A stretch of 64,000 nucleotides of DNA from Reticulitermes speratus (GCA_021186555.1 JAJKFL010000005.1:4534321-4598320); one strand, 5' to 3'. Shown: positions 43,451 to 54,221, counted from the first letter of the stretch. Notes: generated by a model not told the origin, from the sequence alone. Translations and numbers: made by a program.

Positions 43451-43789
43451 TTTCTTCTTCCCTTCGGTTACTCTCAAATATCTTCTTAACTACACTTCCA
43501 TGATCTATTCTTACTAGATGTCGTATCTATTCGAAGGGAGAAACTGTACCTTTTTATCATTTTTATTAAATTTTCGTTAACTTTCTTTCCTATTTATTTA
43601 ACCGATTAAACTCGAGGTATAACTGTATATTCCACAAGCTGCAAAATTAGGAAGCCATGTTTTTGTGTTTATACGTTTCGTATGATTATCGCAATAAAAC
43701 ACGATTAGTCCCTGGTGTACACGTGAAATTAAATCCAGAATTGCCATGGCAAAAGCAGCATTCAACAAGAAGAAAAATCTTTTCACCAG

Positions 43790-44260
43790 CAAACTGGAAT
43801 TAAATTTAAGGAAGAAACTAGTAAAGTGCTACATTGGAGCATAGCTTTGTATGGTGCTGAAACGTGGACACTTCGGAAAATGGATCAGAAGTATCTGGAA
43901 AGTTTTGATATGTGGTGCTGGAGAAGAATGGAGAAGATCAGTTGGACCGATCGTGTGAAAAATGAAGAAGTTTACACAGAGTGAAGGAGGAGAGGAATAT
44001 CGTACATACAATAAAAAGAAGAAAGGTCTAACTGATTGGTCACATCTTGTGTAGGAACTGCCTTCTGAAACACGTGTTGAAGGAAAGTTAGAATGAAGGA
44101 TAGAAATGACGGGAAGACGAGGGAGAAGACGTAACCAGCTACTGGATGACCTTAAGGAAAAGAAGAGATACTGTAAATTGAAAGAGGAAGCACTAGATCG
44201 CACCCTGTGGAGAACTCGCTTTGGAAGAGGCTACGGACCTGTCGTAAGACAGACTACAGA
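43790..44260 (+). pseudogene. LINE C-terminal remnant (ALYGAETWTL type)
   Basis: Plus-strand reading with breaks: IALYGAETWTLRKMDQKYLE, WCWRRMEKISWTDRVKNEE, a stop, GRRGRRRNQLLDDLKEKKRY, ALDRTLWRTRFGRGYGPVVR. This is the post-RT domain of a LINE, with at least two frameshifts. Confidence 0.75.
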
Positions 44261-44516
44261 ATGAATAAAGTCCCTATAATGGAGACGGAGTGTTTTCTAT
44301 GAGGTAGGACTTGAATTGTTACTTGTAATTAGATGAATTTCAGTTTTCAAAGGACTGTTGTACCTCTCTTTCCGTTCTCTTTCTAATTTAAACGTTTTGT
44401 CTTATAAACTTTGTGATGCCGATTGCAGTGCTACCAGGAGCACGCTAGTTTAGTCTCAGCCTGCTGTCTACGGCCTATGCGACGTACTGCTTTGGCCCCC
44501 CGAGAAAGTAGCTGTT

Positions 44517-44768
44517 TTCTTTAAAACTGTAAAGTAAAGTTTTCCCTATAACAGGCCACGAAGGCCCAAAGGGGGAGTAGAGGTATAGCTCTACTCATTC
44601 TTGAACCCGGCGCTAGTTGGGTGTGGGTGGTCAGCACCACGCCCCGGCCGCTTTACCCCCGGGAAAGACCCGGTACCCATTGTATAGGAGGCTGGGTAGG
44701 CCCCAGGGCCGGTCTGGACGTATGCGAAAAATCTCGCCCCCACCGGGATTCGATTCTTTAAAACTGTA
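44517..44768 (-). mobile_element. SINE family B, 5'-truncated, 15-bp target duplication
   Basis: TTCTTTAAAACTGTA at 44517-44531 and 44754-44768 flanks the insert exactly. The SINE breaks off inside box B (GGGATTCGA), so reverse transcription stopped early. The young duplication is perfect. Confidence 0.92.
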
Positions 44769-45052
44769 TTTCTGTTCTTTATTTTCTATTTTCGTTTCCT
44801 TTCTGGTTTGCGTTATGAAAATGGAATCAGAGTCAAGGTCAAGGTCACAGTAGGTGAAGGTCAGTCAGCCAGACGGTCTTGTTATAAAGCTCCCCCCCCC
44901 CTTGAGGCTCATAACCAGATATTAATGCGAGAAAGTTACTGTCGTACTGTGTTTCAGCGCCCTCTGTGACGAGTGGGTCTTCTGTGAGGAGTGTCGGTCA
45001 TCGTTGGTAATAAATATTTGGATATTTACATAATATCAATGTATATATTAAC
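44769..45052. other. No gene seen
   Basis: Unassigned short stretch. Confidence 0.4.
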
Positions 45053-45329
45053 ACGGTAAAGTCTGAAATCTGTGGTCTTCTGGGTAATTACACGGCGTCG
45101 TGTGGTAATTATTTACCGACGTTTCGGGACAACGTATCGGTCCCATCTTCACGGGTCAAGATTCCGAGTAGGAAAGAAAAAATACTCGGAATCTTGACCC
45201 GTGAAGATGGGACCGATACGTTGTCCCGAAACGTCGGTAAATAATTACCACACGACGCCGTGTAATTACCCAGAAGACCACAGATTCATCATCATCGCGG
45301 ACGGAAGCCTGATATGACGGTAAAGTCTG
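45053..45329. mobile_element. Near-perfect palindromic fold-back element, 13-bp target duplication
   Basis: The element (45066-45316) is flanked by ACGGTAAAGTCTG at 45053-45065 and 45317-45329. Arms of about 100 bp (AATCTGTGGTCTTCTGGGTA ... and its complement) appear identical, separated by about 11-16 bases of GGAAAGAAAAA. Each arm has the block GGGACCGATACGTTGTCCCG, then AAACGTCGGTAA. The core box is GTGAAGA rather than CTGAAGA, so cleavage is unlikely. A tail ATCATCGCGGACGGAAGCCT lies outside the right arm. Confidence 0.85.
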
Positions 45330-45920
45330 TTTGCGACACCGTGATCTACTGAGCTACCGAACGGATCTTTTCAAGACAGACATTTTTATAAAGCTTATGA
45401 TTCGGTATTGATGGCAGTCTCATTTGTTTTATTAATTTCTTCTAACAAAAATTGGTTTTGAACAAAAAAAAGGCTGACGTTAAAAATTGACTGTGTTGCC
45501 TCAATCGGAGGCCAAGGGGAGCTAACATTTTACGTTGTTGATTTCGTGCATTGGTAATAAACTAATTCGTAATAATTCACCTCCCAATGCACAATTTTTT
45601 GTATTTCACAGTTATTTTATATTCAAAACTGTGTAAACTCGTACATGTTTCGATACCCGAGGACTCGTCGCACATACAAGTATTAAGTATAGTGCATTAA
45701 ATTTTGTTGTGCCCCTGGTTGATGATAAAATACAGGCATATTTCATTTATTTTATGTCCTTCCTCGGAAATGAAATCCTGGATATAGTTCTGTCGGTCAG
45801 AGAAGAAAGTTCTGAAAAACGACAACACCGCTAGTCTGTATTTGATATCTCGGCTTATTTTGTGGCTGAATCTACCGGAATTTTCAGTCGTTTCATCCTT
45901 TATTGTAAGTCAGTTATGAT
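45330..45920. other. No gene recognised
   Basis: AT-rich, unassigned. CACCTCCCAATGCACAATTT near 45580 resembles the terminal motif of the ribozyme elements. Confidence 0.35.
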
Positions 45921-46149
45921 AAAGTGCCTTGGTCAGGTAGTGTTTTTATGCTATTTTGTTAATTTTCACTACTCTAATACTTATCAGTTGTTCATTGTTA
46001 ATTAAATGCCAGGGGAGGCTCCGGCCCCCCAAGTAGAGGCTCAAGAAGCTGGTAAATGGCACGGCTTGAAATAAATGTAGATCTTTTGTGTATAATTGTT
46101 GGAAAACTGAAAATAAAGCTCTTATAATTTAAAAAAAAAAAGTGCCTTG
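45921..46149 (+). mobile_element. Polyadenylated retroposed sequence
   Basis: AAAGTGCCTTG occurs at 45921-45931 and 46139-46149 as an 11-bp target duplication. The insert ends with AATAAA at 46112-46117, about 14 bases before an A-run (46131-46141). About 207 bp with no open frame and no tRNA-like head. It is either the 3' end of a processed mRNA or a strongly 5'-truncated LINE. Confidence 0.75.
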
Positions 46150-46303
46150 AAATAGTCCACGGCTGTATCTTTCCTCTTCATCACCGTTAATCCGTACCTT
46201 CATTCTTGATATGACGACAATAACACCCATCAGTTGGTATAGGTTCGTTAAACATCTGCAAACCATAAATTTTATATTGCTGTCACCGTGCATTGTCACT
46301 AAT

Positions 46304-46446
46304 TCAATTTATTTTTTTACCAACTAATGCACACGTAAAACCACTTTTTTTTGTAGTTTTTATTGTAAATTATTATTATTTTACAATAAAAACTACAAAA
46401 AAAAAGTGGTTTTACGTGTGCATTAGTTGGTGAAAAATAAATTGTA
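46304..46446. mobile_element. Palindromic fold-back element
   Basis: Arms TTTTTTACCAACTAATGCAC ... CACTTTTTTTTTGTAG and their complement, about 65 bp, centred near 46378. The GTGCATTAGTTGGTGAAAAA end motif is shared with the ribozyme palindromes at 13119 and 38130, but no hammerhead is present. Confidence 0.75.
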
Positions 46447-46724
46447 TCTGCGAACCAGTCGTGGAAGTTCTGGGGAAAAAAAGCGGTGATCTGTCTGAAA
46501 GCTGAGATACTCATCACTTGACTAGCCGAAGAAGTGTGTGAGAATTTTGCGTATCGCCAGTCTGATTCTGAAAACAATGGGGGAGAAAGTATTGTGAGAT
46601 AACTTTGTAATGGCGAATGGCATATTTTAGGTTGCAGTGAGAACTGGAGCAATTTTCTACATAGTTATCAGTTGTCATGATTTCAGATCGTCTCCAGATA
46701 TTAAGCACTCGTGAAATGCATTTA

Positions 46725-47106
46725 TACAGGTATACACAAAAGAATGGTGCGGTTTTAATAGTGAACACTATTAAACCGCACCATTCTTTTGTGTATGCCT
46801 GTATTTGTATTCTCATTTACTTATACACGACATACACAAAAGAATGGTGCGGGTTAATAGTGAACACTATAAAACCGCACCATTCTGTTGTGTATGCCTG
46901 TATTTGTATTCTCATTTACTTATACACGACATACACAAAGAATGGTGCGGTTTTAATAGTGAACACTATTAAAACCGCACCATTCTTTTGTGTATGCCCT
47001 GTATTTTGTATTCTCATTTACTTATACACGACATACACAAAAGAATGGTGCGGTTTTAATAGTGAACACTATTAAAACCGCACCATTCTTTTGTGTATGC
47101 CCTGTA
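46725..47106. repeat. Four tandem copies of the hairpin MITE (copies 6-9)
   Basis: Hairpins at 46725-46803, 46824-46902, 46923-47003 and 47025-47106 are separated by the same spacer TTGTATTCTCATTTACTTA. The repeated unit is therefore MITE plus spacer (about 99 bp), made by tandem duplication and not by four insertions. Copies differ by small changes (CGGGTTAATAG, CATTCTGTTG). Confidence 0.9.
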
Positions 47107-47181
47107 TAAATACACGTACAGTGTCTATAATTTTTTTCATCTTTCATAAAAAAAAATAAGAATTGTTAATTATCTTGAAGT

Positions 47182-47488
47182 AACAATACATCGGTGAGAT
47201 GTGCGCTCTTTTGGGATATTACGCGGCGTCGTGTGGTAATTGTTTACCGACGTTTCGGGACAACGTGTCAGTGTCGGTCCCATCTTCAAGGGTCAAGAGT
47301 CCGAACAGGAAAGGAAGGAAGCCAGCAACCTATAACCCCTTGCTTTCTTTCTTTCCTATTCGGACTCTTGACCCTTGGAGATGGGACCGATACGTTGTCC
47401 CGAAACGTCGGTAAACAATTACCACACGACGCCGCGTAATAACCCAGAAGAGCGCAGATCTTATCAACATCGCGGCGGAACAATACAT
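47182..47488. mobile_element. Fold-back element with 10-bp target duplication
   Basis: The element (47192-47478) is flanked by AACAATACAT at 47182-47191 and 47479-47488. Arms of about 110 bp begin GTGCGCTCTTTTGGGATATT and end AACCCAGAAGAGCGCA. Ribozyme-derived blocks (TTGAAGATGGGACCGACACT, TCCCGAAACGTCGG) are present with an altered box. The tail CAACATCGCGGCGGAA matches the sister elements. Confidence 0.82.
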
Positions 47489-48086
47489 AGGTTTGTTTTT
47501 ATCACTGATATACAGCACATCTAGAAAAAAAACTCCGGGGTTTCACGAGAGTCTGTTCTCAACCATTATACATGTTTAAAGCAAGCACTGCAATGAAGGT
47601 TAACCCAAAAGTCTGTCATATGTGTATCCGATAACGGATTTCAGCCGGTTCATACCTCAGCGTCTTTGAAGTCTGTTTTCATAAGCTGCATTGATCCGCT
47701 GTTAAGAGATCATCTCAGTTTGCCACCTGCCCAGTACACACGTAACTTGTGATATGACCCTACAAGCATAAACTCATGGGGTGTGAGGTCTGGTGATCTC
47801 GGAGGCCAGAACCTATAGCTTCCCGTCCTCATACAGTGCCCAGGAAACCTATCCTTGTATTCATCACGAACATTGCTATGTTATGAGATGGTACGCCATG
47901 TTGCTAAAAACGTTTGTCCTCTTTTTCACTGCAGAAATATATCAAGCATATCAGGGGAAATGTTGCCAAATATATGACCTTACAAGAGGAAGAGGGTCCT
48001 GTAAGTTTGTTATGAAATAGGCAATTGGGTCACACTTTTTGGGTTGTCTGTATTTTTCTCGCTCTATGTATGTAGTGGTTCAGGTA
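47489..48086. other. No gene; possible mariner-derived fragment near 47640-47900
   Basis: Sequence such as GTGATCTCGGAGGCCAGAAC gives a faint impression of a decayed transposase on the plus or minus strand. I cannot support a frame. Confidence 0.3.
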
Positions 48087-48167
48087 TACAGGGCATACAC
48101 AAAAGAATGGTGCGGTTTATACGGTATATACCATATAAACCGCACCATTCTTTTGTGTATGCCTGTA
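48087..48167. mobile_element. Palindromic hairpin MITE, copy 10, altered centre
   Basis: Ends as in the family, but the centre is GGTTTATACGGTATATACCA then TATAAACC. The interior differs from all other copies yet remains self-complementary. Confidence 0.87.
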
Positions 48168-48257
48168 TAGCCTTTAGCAACCCCGGAATGATTTCTGGTA
48201 GCTGTGTGTTATGAACTAACAAAGAGATGGCGACACAGGCGAAAGTAAATTTAGACC

Positions 48258-48985
48258 GTTTAATTCAGGGGTCGGCGAACCGGGGTAAATTACCCCAAGT
48301 GGGGTAAAAATGAAATTCTTGGGGGTAATGAGGACTCAATAGACATAAATAAAATTATATAAAAAGCGCGTTCCTTTTTACGACAGAAATTTTTCTTCTG
48401 GCAACACTGCATCTGGCCAATGTAATAGACGTGTTTAGGAGACGTCACGCATGTTGAACTGCAAACAATTTGGTTGCTAAGGCGTTGTCAAGTGGCTAAA
48501 CAGATATTATTTGTCAGTTGTCTATTACCCGCCTTAACCTCATTTTTTGACACATGTGTTTTTGCTTTGTTTAAGTCGATTTAAGTAGTTATTTGATTTA
48601 ATTTATTTCAATAGTTCTATTTTAAGTCTAAGATTTTCATTTATTAACCATATTTTAGTTGTATGTTAGTTCGATAATTTGATTAATATATTTTCTCCTT
48701 GCTCGATTAATTTTCGATGGTCAATAAAATAATTAAATACTGCCTTCATCTTGAGGACATGTCTTAGTGCCACGTTTACCAATTAAATTATTGTAAATTT
48801 AAATGAACTTTAAAAAACTTAAAACTCATATTTATAATTGTATTCTCCGTATAAATAGATTCAATAAACCTTTTGAATTCAAATAATCTATGATTTTCTC
48901 CCTTTCAAATCAAGGGAGTAACGTCGGCGTAAATAAATATATTTTGGGGTAATAGGTAAAAAAGTTCCCGACCCCTGGTTTAATT
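48258..48985. mobile_element. hAT-type MITE with exact 8-bp target duplication
   Basis: The element (48266-48977) starts CAGGGGTCGGCGAACCGGGG and ends GTTCCCGACCCCTG. GTTTAATT is present on both sides (48258-48265, 48978-48985). Subterminal GGGGTAAATTACCCC and GGGGTAATAGG blocks. No transposase frame. The exact duplication indicates a recent insertion. Confidence 0.88.
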
Positions 48986-49380
48986 GAACATTATAGACTT
49001 AAACGAGTATTAAATTAGCACATATTACGCGAGATAAGTGGTTATCTTAGCCGTGTTTAGGAATATAGTAATTCTTGTACCCTGAATGTGGCGGCAGAAG
49101 CTTTGTCCGAAACGTCGGTTCGGTACCAAAGTACCGTAATTTGATAATGCTGGGCATGTAATCACTCTTATTGGATGAGAAATCACTAATTTTTTATTCT
49201 TGATCAGTGTTTGTGCTTGTCCTTTATTTAAATACGTTTATTTGGCGAAAGTTATACTTAAGTTTGTATAGTCCTTTATAGACTGGTCTGATGACTGGTT
49301 TGTTGTCGTTTGTTGGTTTGCAGGGAGGACGTCTTTGTTTGTTCTGAAAGATGCGTCAGTTGAGTGCAGTGCAATTGTAA
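48986..49380. other. No gene; worn hammerhead-like block near 49080-49130
   Basis: CCCTGAATGTGGCGG and GTCCGAAACGTCGGTT suggest a decayed ribozyme element. Confidence 0.35.
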
Positions 49381-49462
49381 TACAGGGCATACACAAAAGA
49401 ATGGTGTGGTTTTAATAGTGAACACTATTAAAACCGCACCATTATTTTGTGTATGGCCTGTA
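49381..49462. mobile_element. Palindromic hairpin MITE, copy 11
   Basis: TACAGGGCAT to GGCCTGTA. One arm carries GGTGTGG and the other ATTATTTTG, so arm identity has begun to decay. Confidence 0.85.
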
Positions 49463-49619
49463 TTTACGTACTATTTTTTAGTAATTTGCTTTCTTTTATG
49501 TATTGGAATAATAACAGCCAGTTGTACCTGTGCGAATAATTCGCATTACAAACAGTGAAACTTTTAATTATCAAAACTTTATTTATATTCTTAAAACGTT
49601 AAAGAACTTCTCAATATCT

Positions 49620-50076
49620 AATCTTTGAAGCCGTCAATCTTATCATTTTCTACACGCTGTCGATACCCTTCAATAATTCCAACAGCGACGTTGTCAAATA
49701 AAGGGGATCGCTAAAATGCCACATAGAGCTGGCCGTGGGACAAAACAGGCGATGGTAGATATATTGCAACACGTTTAAGAGTCTGACCTTGAGCCTTACT
49801 GGTTGTCATAGCAAACGCGATTTGAGTGGGAAATCGTCTTCTGCACAGTTTGAAGGGAATGGTACGATCTGACGGACATAACTGAATACTGGGTATAGGG
49901 TTAGTTTTTATAGAGCCAATAACTTCCTGTTTTATGCTGTACTCGTTCAAGCCTCTTACGATCATGTGCTGCCACAACCAGAGGCCAAGGGAAGTACCAT
50001 ATTTTATATACTTTCCATGGCTTCTAGTAGAGGTATCACTGTCAATTTTTAACGTTAGATTTTCTGTTAAAAACAA
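49620..50076 (-). pseudogene. Helitron helicase C-terminal remnant
   Basis: The minus strand gives IVRGLNEYSIKQEVIG, IPSIQLCPSDRTIPFKLCRR, RFPTQIAFAMTTSKAQGQTL and PSPVLSHGQLYVAF. The FAMT-KAQGQTL and HGQLYVA segments are the last motifs of PIF1-type helicases encoded by Helitron transposons. A stop replaces the Ser expected after YVAF, but similar coding continues to about 49620 (DNVAVGIIEGYRQRVE). The Rep domain and earlier helicase motifs are absent, so this is a fossil. Confidence 0.75.
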
Positions 50077-50079
50077 TTT

Positions 50080-50594
50080 ATTGGGAAGGAATTGATAAAA
50101 AAAACGGGATTGCCATAATTACCGAATCATAAGGTGTTTTGAGAATATCCGTTCGGCAGTTCAGTAGATCCTGATATGGCAAACAAACCTTACCGTATTA
50201 ATGTGTATGATTGTTTTATCACTGGACTGGCCATTGTTTTGAACCTGCCTTGGCACTCAATCCTGGTACGTGTTTAGACCAGACACGTGTAATCGTAAGA
50301 TAATTAGCACGTTTCTCTTCGCCTGAGCTTTTTTAGACAGAAAGAGGTTTTGAAACCCCTGGTCTGTACTGCTGCATAACTAATTACATGGGGAGATAAG
50401 GCAAAGGACAGTCCCGCTGGTGGAATGCCGGATACTGTGTGAGATCGATCAGTACTGTGTTTGCAGTTCCTGCGGTGGTTAAGAATCGGTCTGGATTTGC
50501 CAATTTTATTAGCACTGTTTAATCGGTTACTGTTGTACACAATTTGGCGCATTGTAAACTACGAAAAAAACATATCCTATTATTAATCACAAAA
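50080..50594. other. No gene recognised
   Basis: Unassigned sequence next to the Helitron remnant; part may belong to it. Confidence 0.35.
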
Positions 50595-50860
50595 CCCAGT
50601 ACCAGGGGCGTGACTGGGGGTGGGGGTTTGGGGGCGATTGGTGCGGCTGCCCCAGAAGGCAGAGTCCAAGGGGCGGCAGAATATCTTATACGAAAAACAA
50701 AATGATTTTGTGCGCTTAACGAATTTTGAATCATTGAGCCAAATTAAAGGAAGTTCAATAAATTATTGCATTTTTTTTAAATCCATAATTTCTGTTAGGG
50801 GCTACCATTGTGATTACTCGCCCCGGGCACCAAAACCCTTACTACGCCACTGCTCAGTGC
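50595..50860. mobile_element. Short hAT-like MITE
   Basis: The element (50603-50852) starts CAGGGGCGTGACTGGGGG and ends CTTACTACGCCACTG. The 8-bp flanks CCCAGTAC and CTCAGTGC match at 6 of 8 positions. Non-coding, about 250 bp. Confidence 0.6.
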
Positions 50861-50989
50861 TTACCTACTGGCATATATACATGCTCGAGTTTCTAGCTTT
50901 CGTTCCCTCTTATTTGCAGTCTGTATTTGATCCTTTTGCAAATAAATTTTACCGACTACCCTTGAGCAGTTAAAGTGTAGTGAAGGCTT

Positions 50990-52170
50990 TGCTTTGTTAT
51001 GAACACCCTGTACGTGTCGCATGTGGCTGGCACAAGTACATTATACACAAAGCCTGCTTTTCATTGTTATGAACACCCTGTACGTGTAGCATGTGGCTGG
51101 CACAAGTACATTATACACAAAGCCTGCTTTTCATTGTTATGAACACCCTGTACGATGTCGCATGTGGCTGGCACAAGTACATTATACCAAAGCCTGCTTT
51201 TCATTGTTATGAACACCCTGTACGTGTAGCATGTGGCTGGCACAAGTACATTATACACAAAGCCTGCTTTTCATTGTTATGAACACCCTGTACGTGTCGC
51301 ATGTGGCTGGCACAAGTACATTATACACAAAGCCTGCTTTTCATTGTTATGAACACCCTGTACGTGTAGCATGTGGCTGGCACAAGTACATTATACACAA
51401 AGCCTGCTTTTCATTGTTATGAACACCCTGTACGTGTAGCATGTGGCTGGCACAAGTACATTATACACAAAGCCTGCTTTTCATTGTTATGAACACCCTG
51501 TACATGTCGCATGTGGCTGGCACAAGTACATTTACACAAAGCCTGCTTTTCATTGTTATGAACACCCTGTACGTGTCGCATGTGGCTGGCAAAAGTACAT
51601 TTACACAAAGCCTGCTTTTCTTTGTTATGAACACCTTTACGTGTCGCATGTGGCTGGCACAAGTACATTTACACAAAGCCTGCTTTTCATTGTTATGAAC
51701 ACCTGTACGTGTCGCATGTGGCTGGCACAAGTACATTATACACAAAGCCTGCTTTTCTTTGTTATGAATACCCTGTACGTGTCGCATGTGGCTGGCACAA
51801 GTACATTATACACAAAGCCTGTTTTTCATTGTTATGAACACCTGTACGTGTCGCATGTGGCTGGCACAAGTACATTATACACAAAGCCTGCTTTTCTTTG
51901 TTATGAACACCCTGTACATGTCGCATGTGTCTGTCACAAGTACATTATACACAAAGCCTGCTTTTGTTTGTTATGAACACCTGTACATGTCGCATGTGTC
52001 TGTCACAAGTACATTATACACAAGCCTGCTTTTCTTTGTTATGAACACCTGTACATGTCGCATGTGTCTGTCACAAGTACATTATACACAAAGCCTGCTT
52101 TTGTTTGTTATGAACACCTGTACGTGTCGCATGTGGCTGGCACAAGTACATTATACACCAAGCCTGCTGT
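50990..52170. repeat. 70-bp minisatellite, about 17 copies
   Basis: The unit starts GTTATGAACACCCTGTACGT and continues GTCGCATGTGGCTGGCACAA, GTACATTATACACAAAGCCT, GCTTTTCATT. Variants move gradually along the array (CTGTCACAAG in the right part). Frames across it on both strands are not genes. Confidence 0.96.
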
Positions 52171-52312
52171 TATCTCGTCAGTAACCCGATGATTGACGCG
52201 GTGTGAACTGATGACACAGTGTTTTGTTGCTCGACTTGTCGCGCCATGCTATTTTCAGAACACCTCGCGCAATGTACACTGTCGTTATATGTCGTTCAGT
52301 TCTCTCCTTCAG

Positions 52313-52459
52313 GCGACAGCGGCTTCCAGGAATGAGAGAGTATCTGTTATGACCACCGCTATCACCGTCGTCTGCGTCATCATCATCATCATCATCACCT
52401 TCTTCTTCTCCTTCTTCTTCAAGAACAGGCCGTTCGACGTCTTCCCTTCTTCAGTATAA
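52313..52459 (+). CDS. Possible last exon of a membrane protein
   Basis: A pyrimidine-rich stretch ending TTCTCTCCTTCAG (AG at 52311-52312) is followed by an open phase-0 segment. It encodes ATAASRNERVSVMTTAITVV, then CVIIIIIITFFFSFFF, KNRPFDVFPSSV and stop TAA (52457-52459). This reads as a short lumenal stretch, one strongly hydrophobic membrane segment, a basic stop-transfer residue and a short tail. Codons end almost always in C (ATC, TTC, GTC), unlike the surrounding DNA. The run of ATC and TTC triplets could also be a chance microsatellite. I do not recognise the protein. Confidence 0.35.
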   Translation, partial: ATAASRNERVSVMTTAITVVCVIIIIIITFFFSFFFKNRPFDVFPSSV

Positions 52460-53020
52460 ACGATCCATCCGAGTTCAGGACGCGCCACACTACGTGTGTC
52501 TGTGGCTGTGTCGCGCCACTGCATATGGCAGCCGACTGTATTGTCTGTCATCGTTGTGCTGTGTTCGTATCAGTCGCCTTTCGGTGTTCTGTTTATCACA
52601 AAGTTGTGCATGCTTGTTTTAACGAACATCTCGTTATGTTGTTAACAGTACAAATATTGAAACAGTGTCTGTCCAATGCAACTAGGTCATTCTCAGATTC
52701 ACAATTGGGGTTTCTTCCTCAGTATGTTTTCAAGACGAATTGCATACCTGAGGATGACCTAAAATGAGATCGAAACGTTTACTTATCTATAATAAATTAA
52801 CTTTAGTTATGTTTGTGCAGATATTGATTTAATTTTTGGTGCAGGTTTCAGTTTACTCTGATATCCGTGTCGTTATATTTTTGATCGACTGATTTGTACC
52901 CAGGTTAGCTTCTCGGACGTTTCGGCTCGTTTTTAACGTCCAGTTTCCACAGTTAGGCTATACATTAAAGCTGGATCAATCATGGTATAGAATTTCAGTT
53001 GTGTTGTTCTTAGTAATGGT
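52460..53020. other. No gene; possible worn ribozyme block near 52745-52790
   Basis: ACCTGAGGATGACC and GATCGAAACGTTTAC follow the hammerhead order but stem II pairs poorly. The rest could be the 3' untranslated region of the exon candidate, or unrelated. Confidence 0.35.
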
Positions 53021-53306
53021 TTTTTTTGTGGTGAAGTGCCCCGCAGCAGATGCTACAGACGCACTGCAGCCTTAAGGCTTATTGTGCAACCCTTGTGATG
53101 AAGATGATTAGTGTTTTTTTCTTTTTTCCGTGTAATGGAGCACCGTTGGATTGAAATTGACAGGGGAAAACCGAAGTAGTCGGGGGGGAAAACCTGTCTC
53201 AGTGCCACTTCGTCCACCACAAACCCCACATGGACTGACCCGATATCGAACCCGGGCCTCCGCGGTGAGAGGCCGGCGACTAACGCCTGAGCCATGGCAC
53301 GGCCCC
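53021..53306 (-). mobile_element. SINE family D
   Basis: Minus-strand head GCCGTGCCATGGCTCAGGCG, box B GGGTTCGATATCGGG, body with GTGGACGAAGTGGCACTGAG and the GCACAATAAGCC ... GGGGCACTTC tail. Confidence 0.85.
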
Positions 53307-53540
53307 GATGCGGGTTTAAGTATTTTTAGTGCTTTTGATTTGTGTGTTCTTCAGATGTTTCCGCGCTTTCTCTGAAATCTACTGATCGCAGTGCTGACAT
53401 CTTTACAGCAATAGCAGACATTTGTAGACTAAGTAATTAAGGTTATGAGTTTTAGTGACTTCATTATCGATTGCCAGTTTACACGGAATGTGATTTTGAC
53501 CGCAGAATTCCGTACCTTTGGTTTTAATAATAATAATTAA

Positions 53541-53735
53541 GCCGATCCCAGTGGCCGCTCGGTCTAACGCATGGGTCTGCTTTCGCTCGCTTGCTGGGAT
53601 TGCGGGTTCGAATCCCGCCGAGGAGCGTGGATGTTTGTCTCTTGTGAATGTTGTGTGTTGTCAGGTAGAGGTCTCTGGACGGGCTGATCACTCGTCCAGA
53701 GTAGTCCTACCGAGTGTGGTGTGGTCAGACTAAGA
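53541..53735 (+). mobile_element. SINE family A, 3'-truncated
   Basis: Head CCGATCCCAGTGGCCGCTCG, box B GGGTTCGAATCCC, then GTGTTGTCAGGTAGAGGTCT and GTGTGGTGTGG. The GGGGCTGTTG end is missing. Confidence 0.82.
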
Positions 53736-54221
53736 AAGATACATTTATGAATTCTGTTGTCTCACTGAGTTGTTCACGGACATCTGTAGCAAGTCTTCAG
53801 AAGCAGTAAATAATGCCTGTCCGTCTGCGTGTAAAACCGTTCGTAAACGCTGTTCATAAGTCTTTATTCTTGCTGTCGTAATTCTCAACCATCGGTCAAT
53901 GACAGCATCAGATCACACACATATGCTGCATAAAACCGGAGACAGTGGACAACATCGTTTAACCTCTGTGTTAGCCTTTGCCGAAGTGCTGCTTATTCAC
54001 AGCTATTTATAATCATGCTAAGTATGACCACAATGTAGCACACACAGTTTTGACAAGTGAACAGATTGGCTGTAGTGCTTATCGCCTGCTTTCGGGAGAT
54101 GTCCGGGTCATGGGCTGTAATCATAAGTTTTTTTGTGGACTTTCTGAGCCCCCGTGGGTAAATTCCGAGGCAGTACGTCAACTGGGGTACGACACAAATA
54201 AACAGATGCACCGTAATCAAC
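53736..54221. other. No gene recognised
   Basis: Unassigned. The 175-codon frame at 53978-54505 is a chance frame: its second half is MITE and SINE. Confidence 0.4.

Noticed and set aside
46725-47106. CRISPR-like palindromic repeats with spacers
   Set aside because: Spacers are identical and the repeats are TA-flanked MITEs also found singly elsewhere.
47793-48020. Possible transposase remnant
   Set aside because: Only a vague resemblance; no catalytic motif or inverted ends could be defined.
51441-52184. Frames of up to 177 codons
   Set aside because: 70-bp minisatellite read in several frames on both strands.
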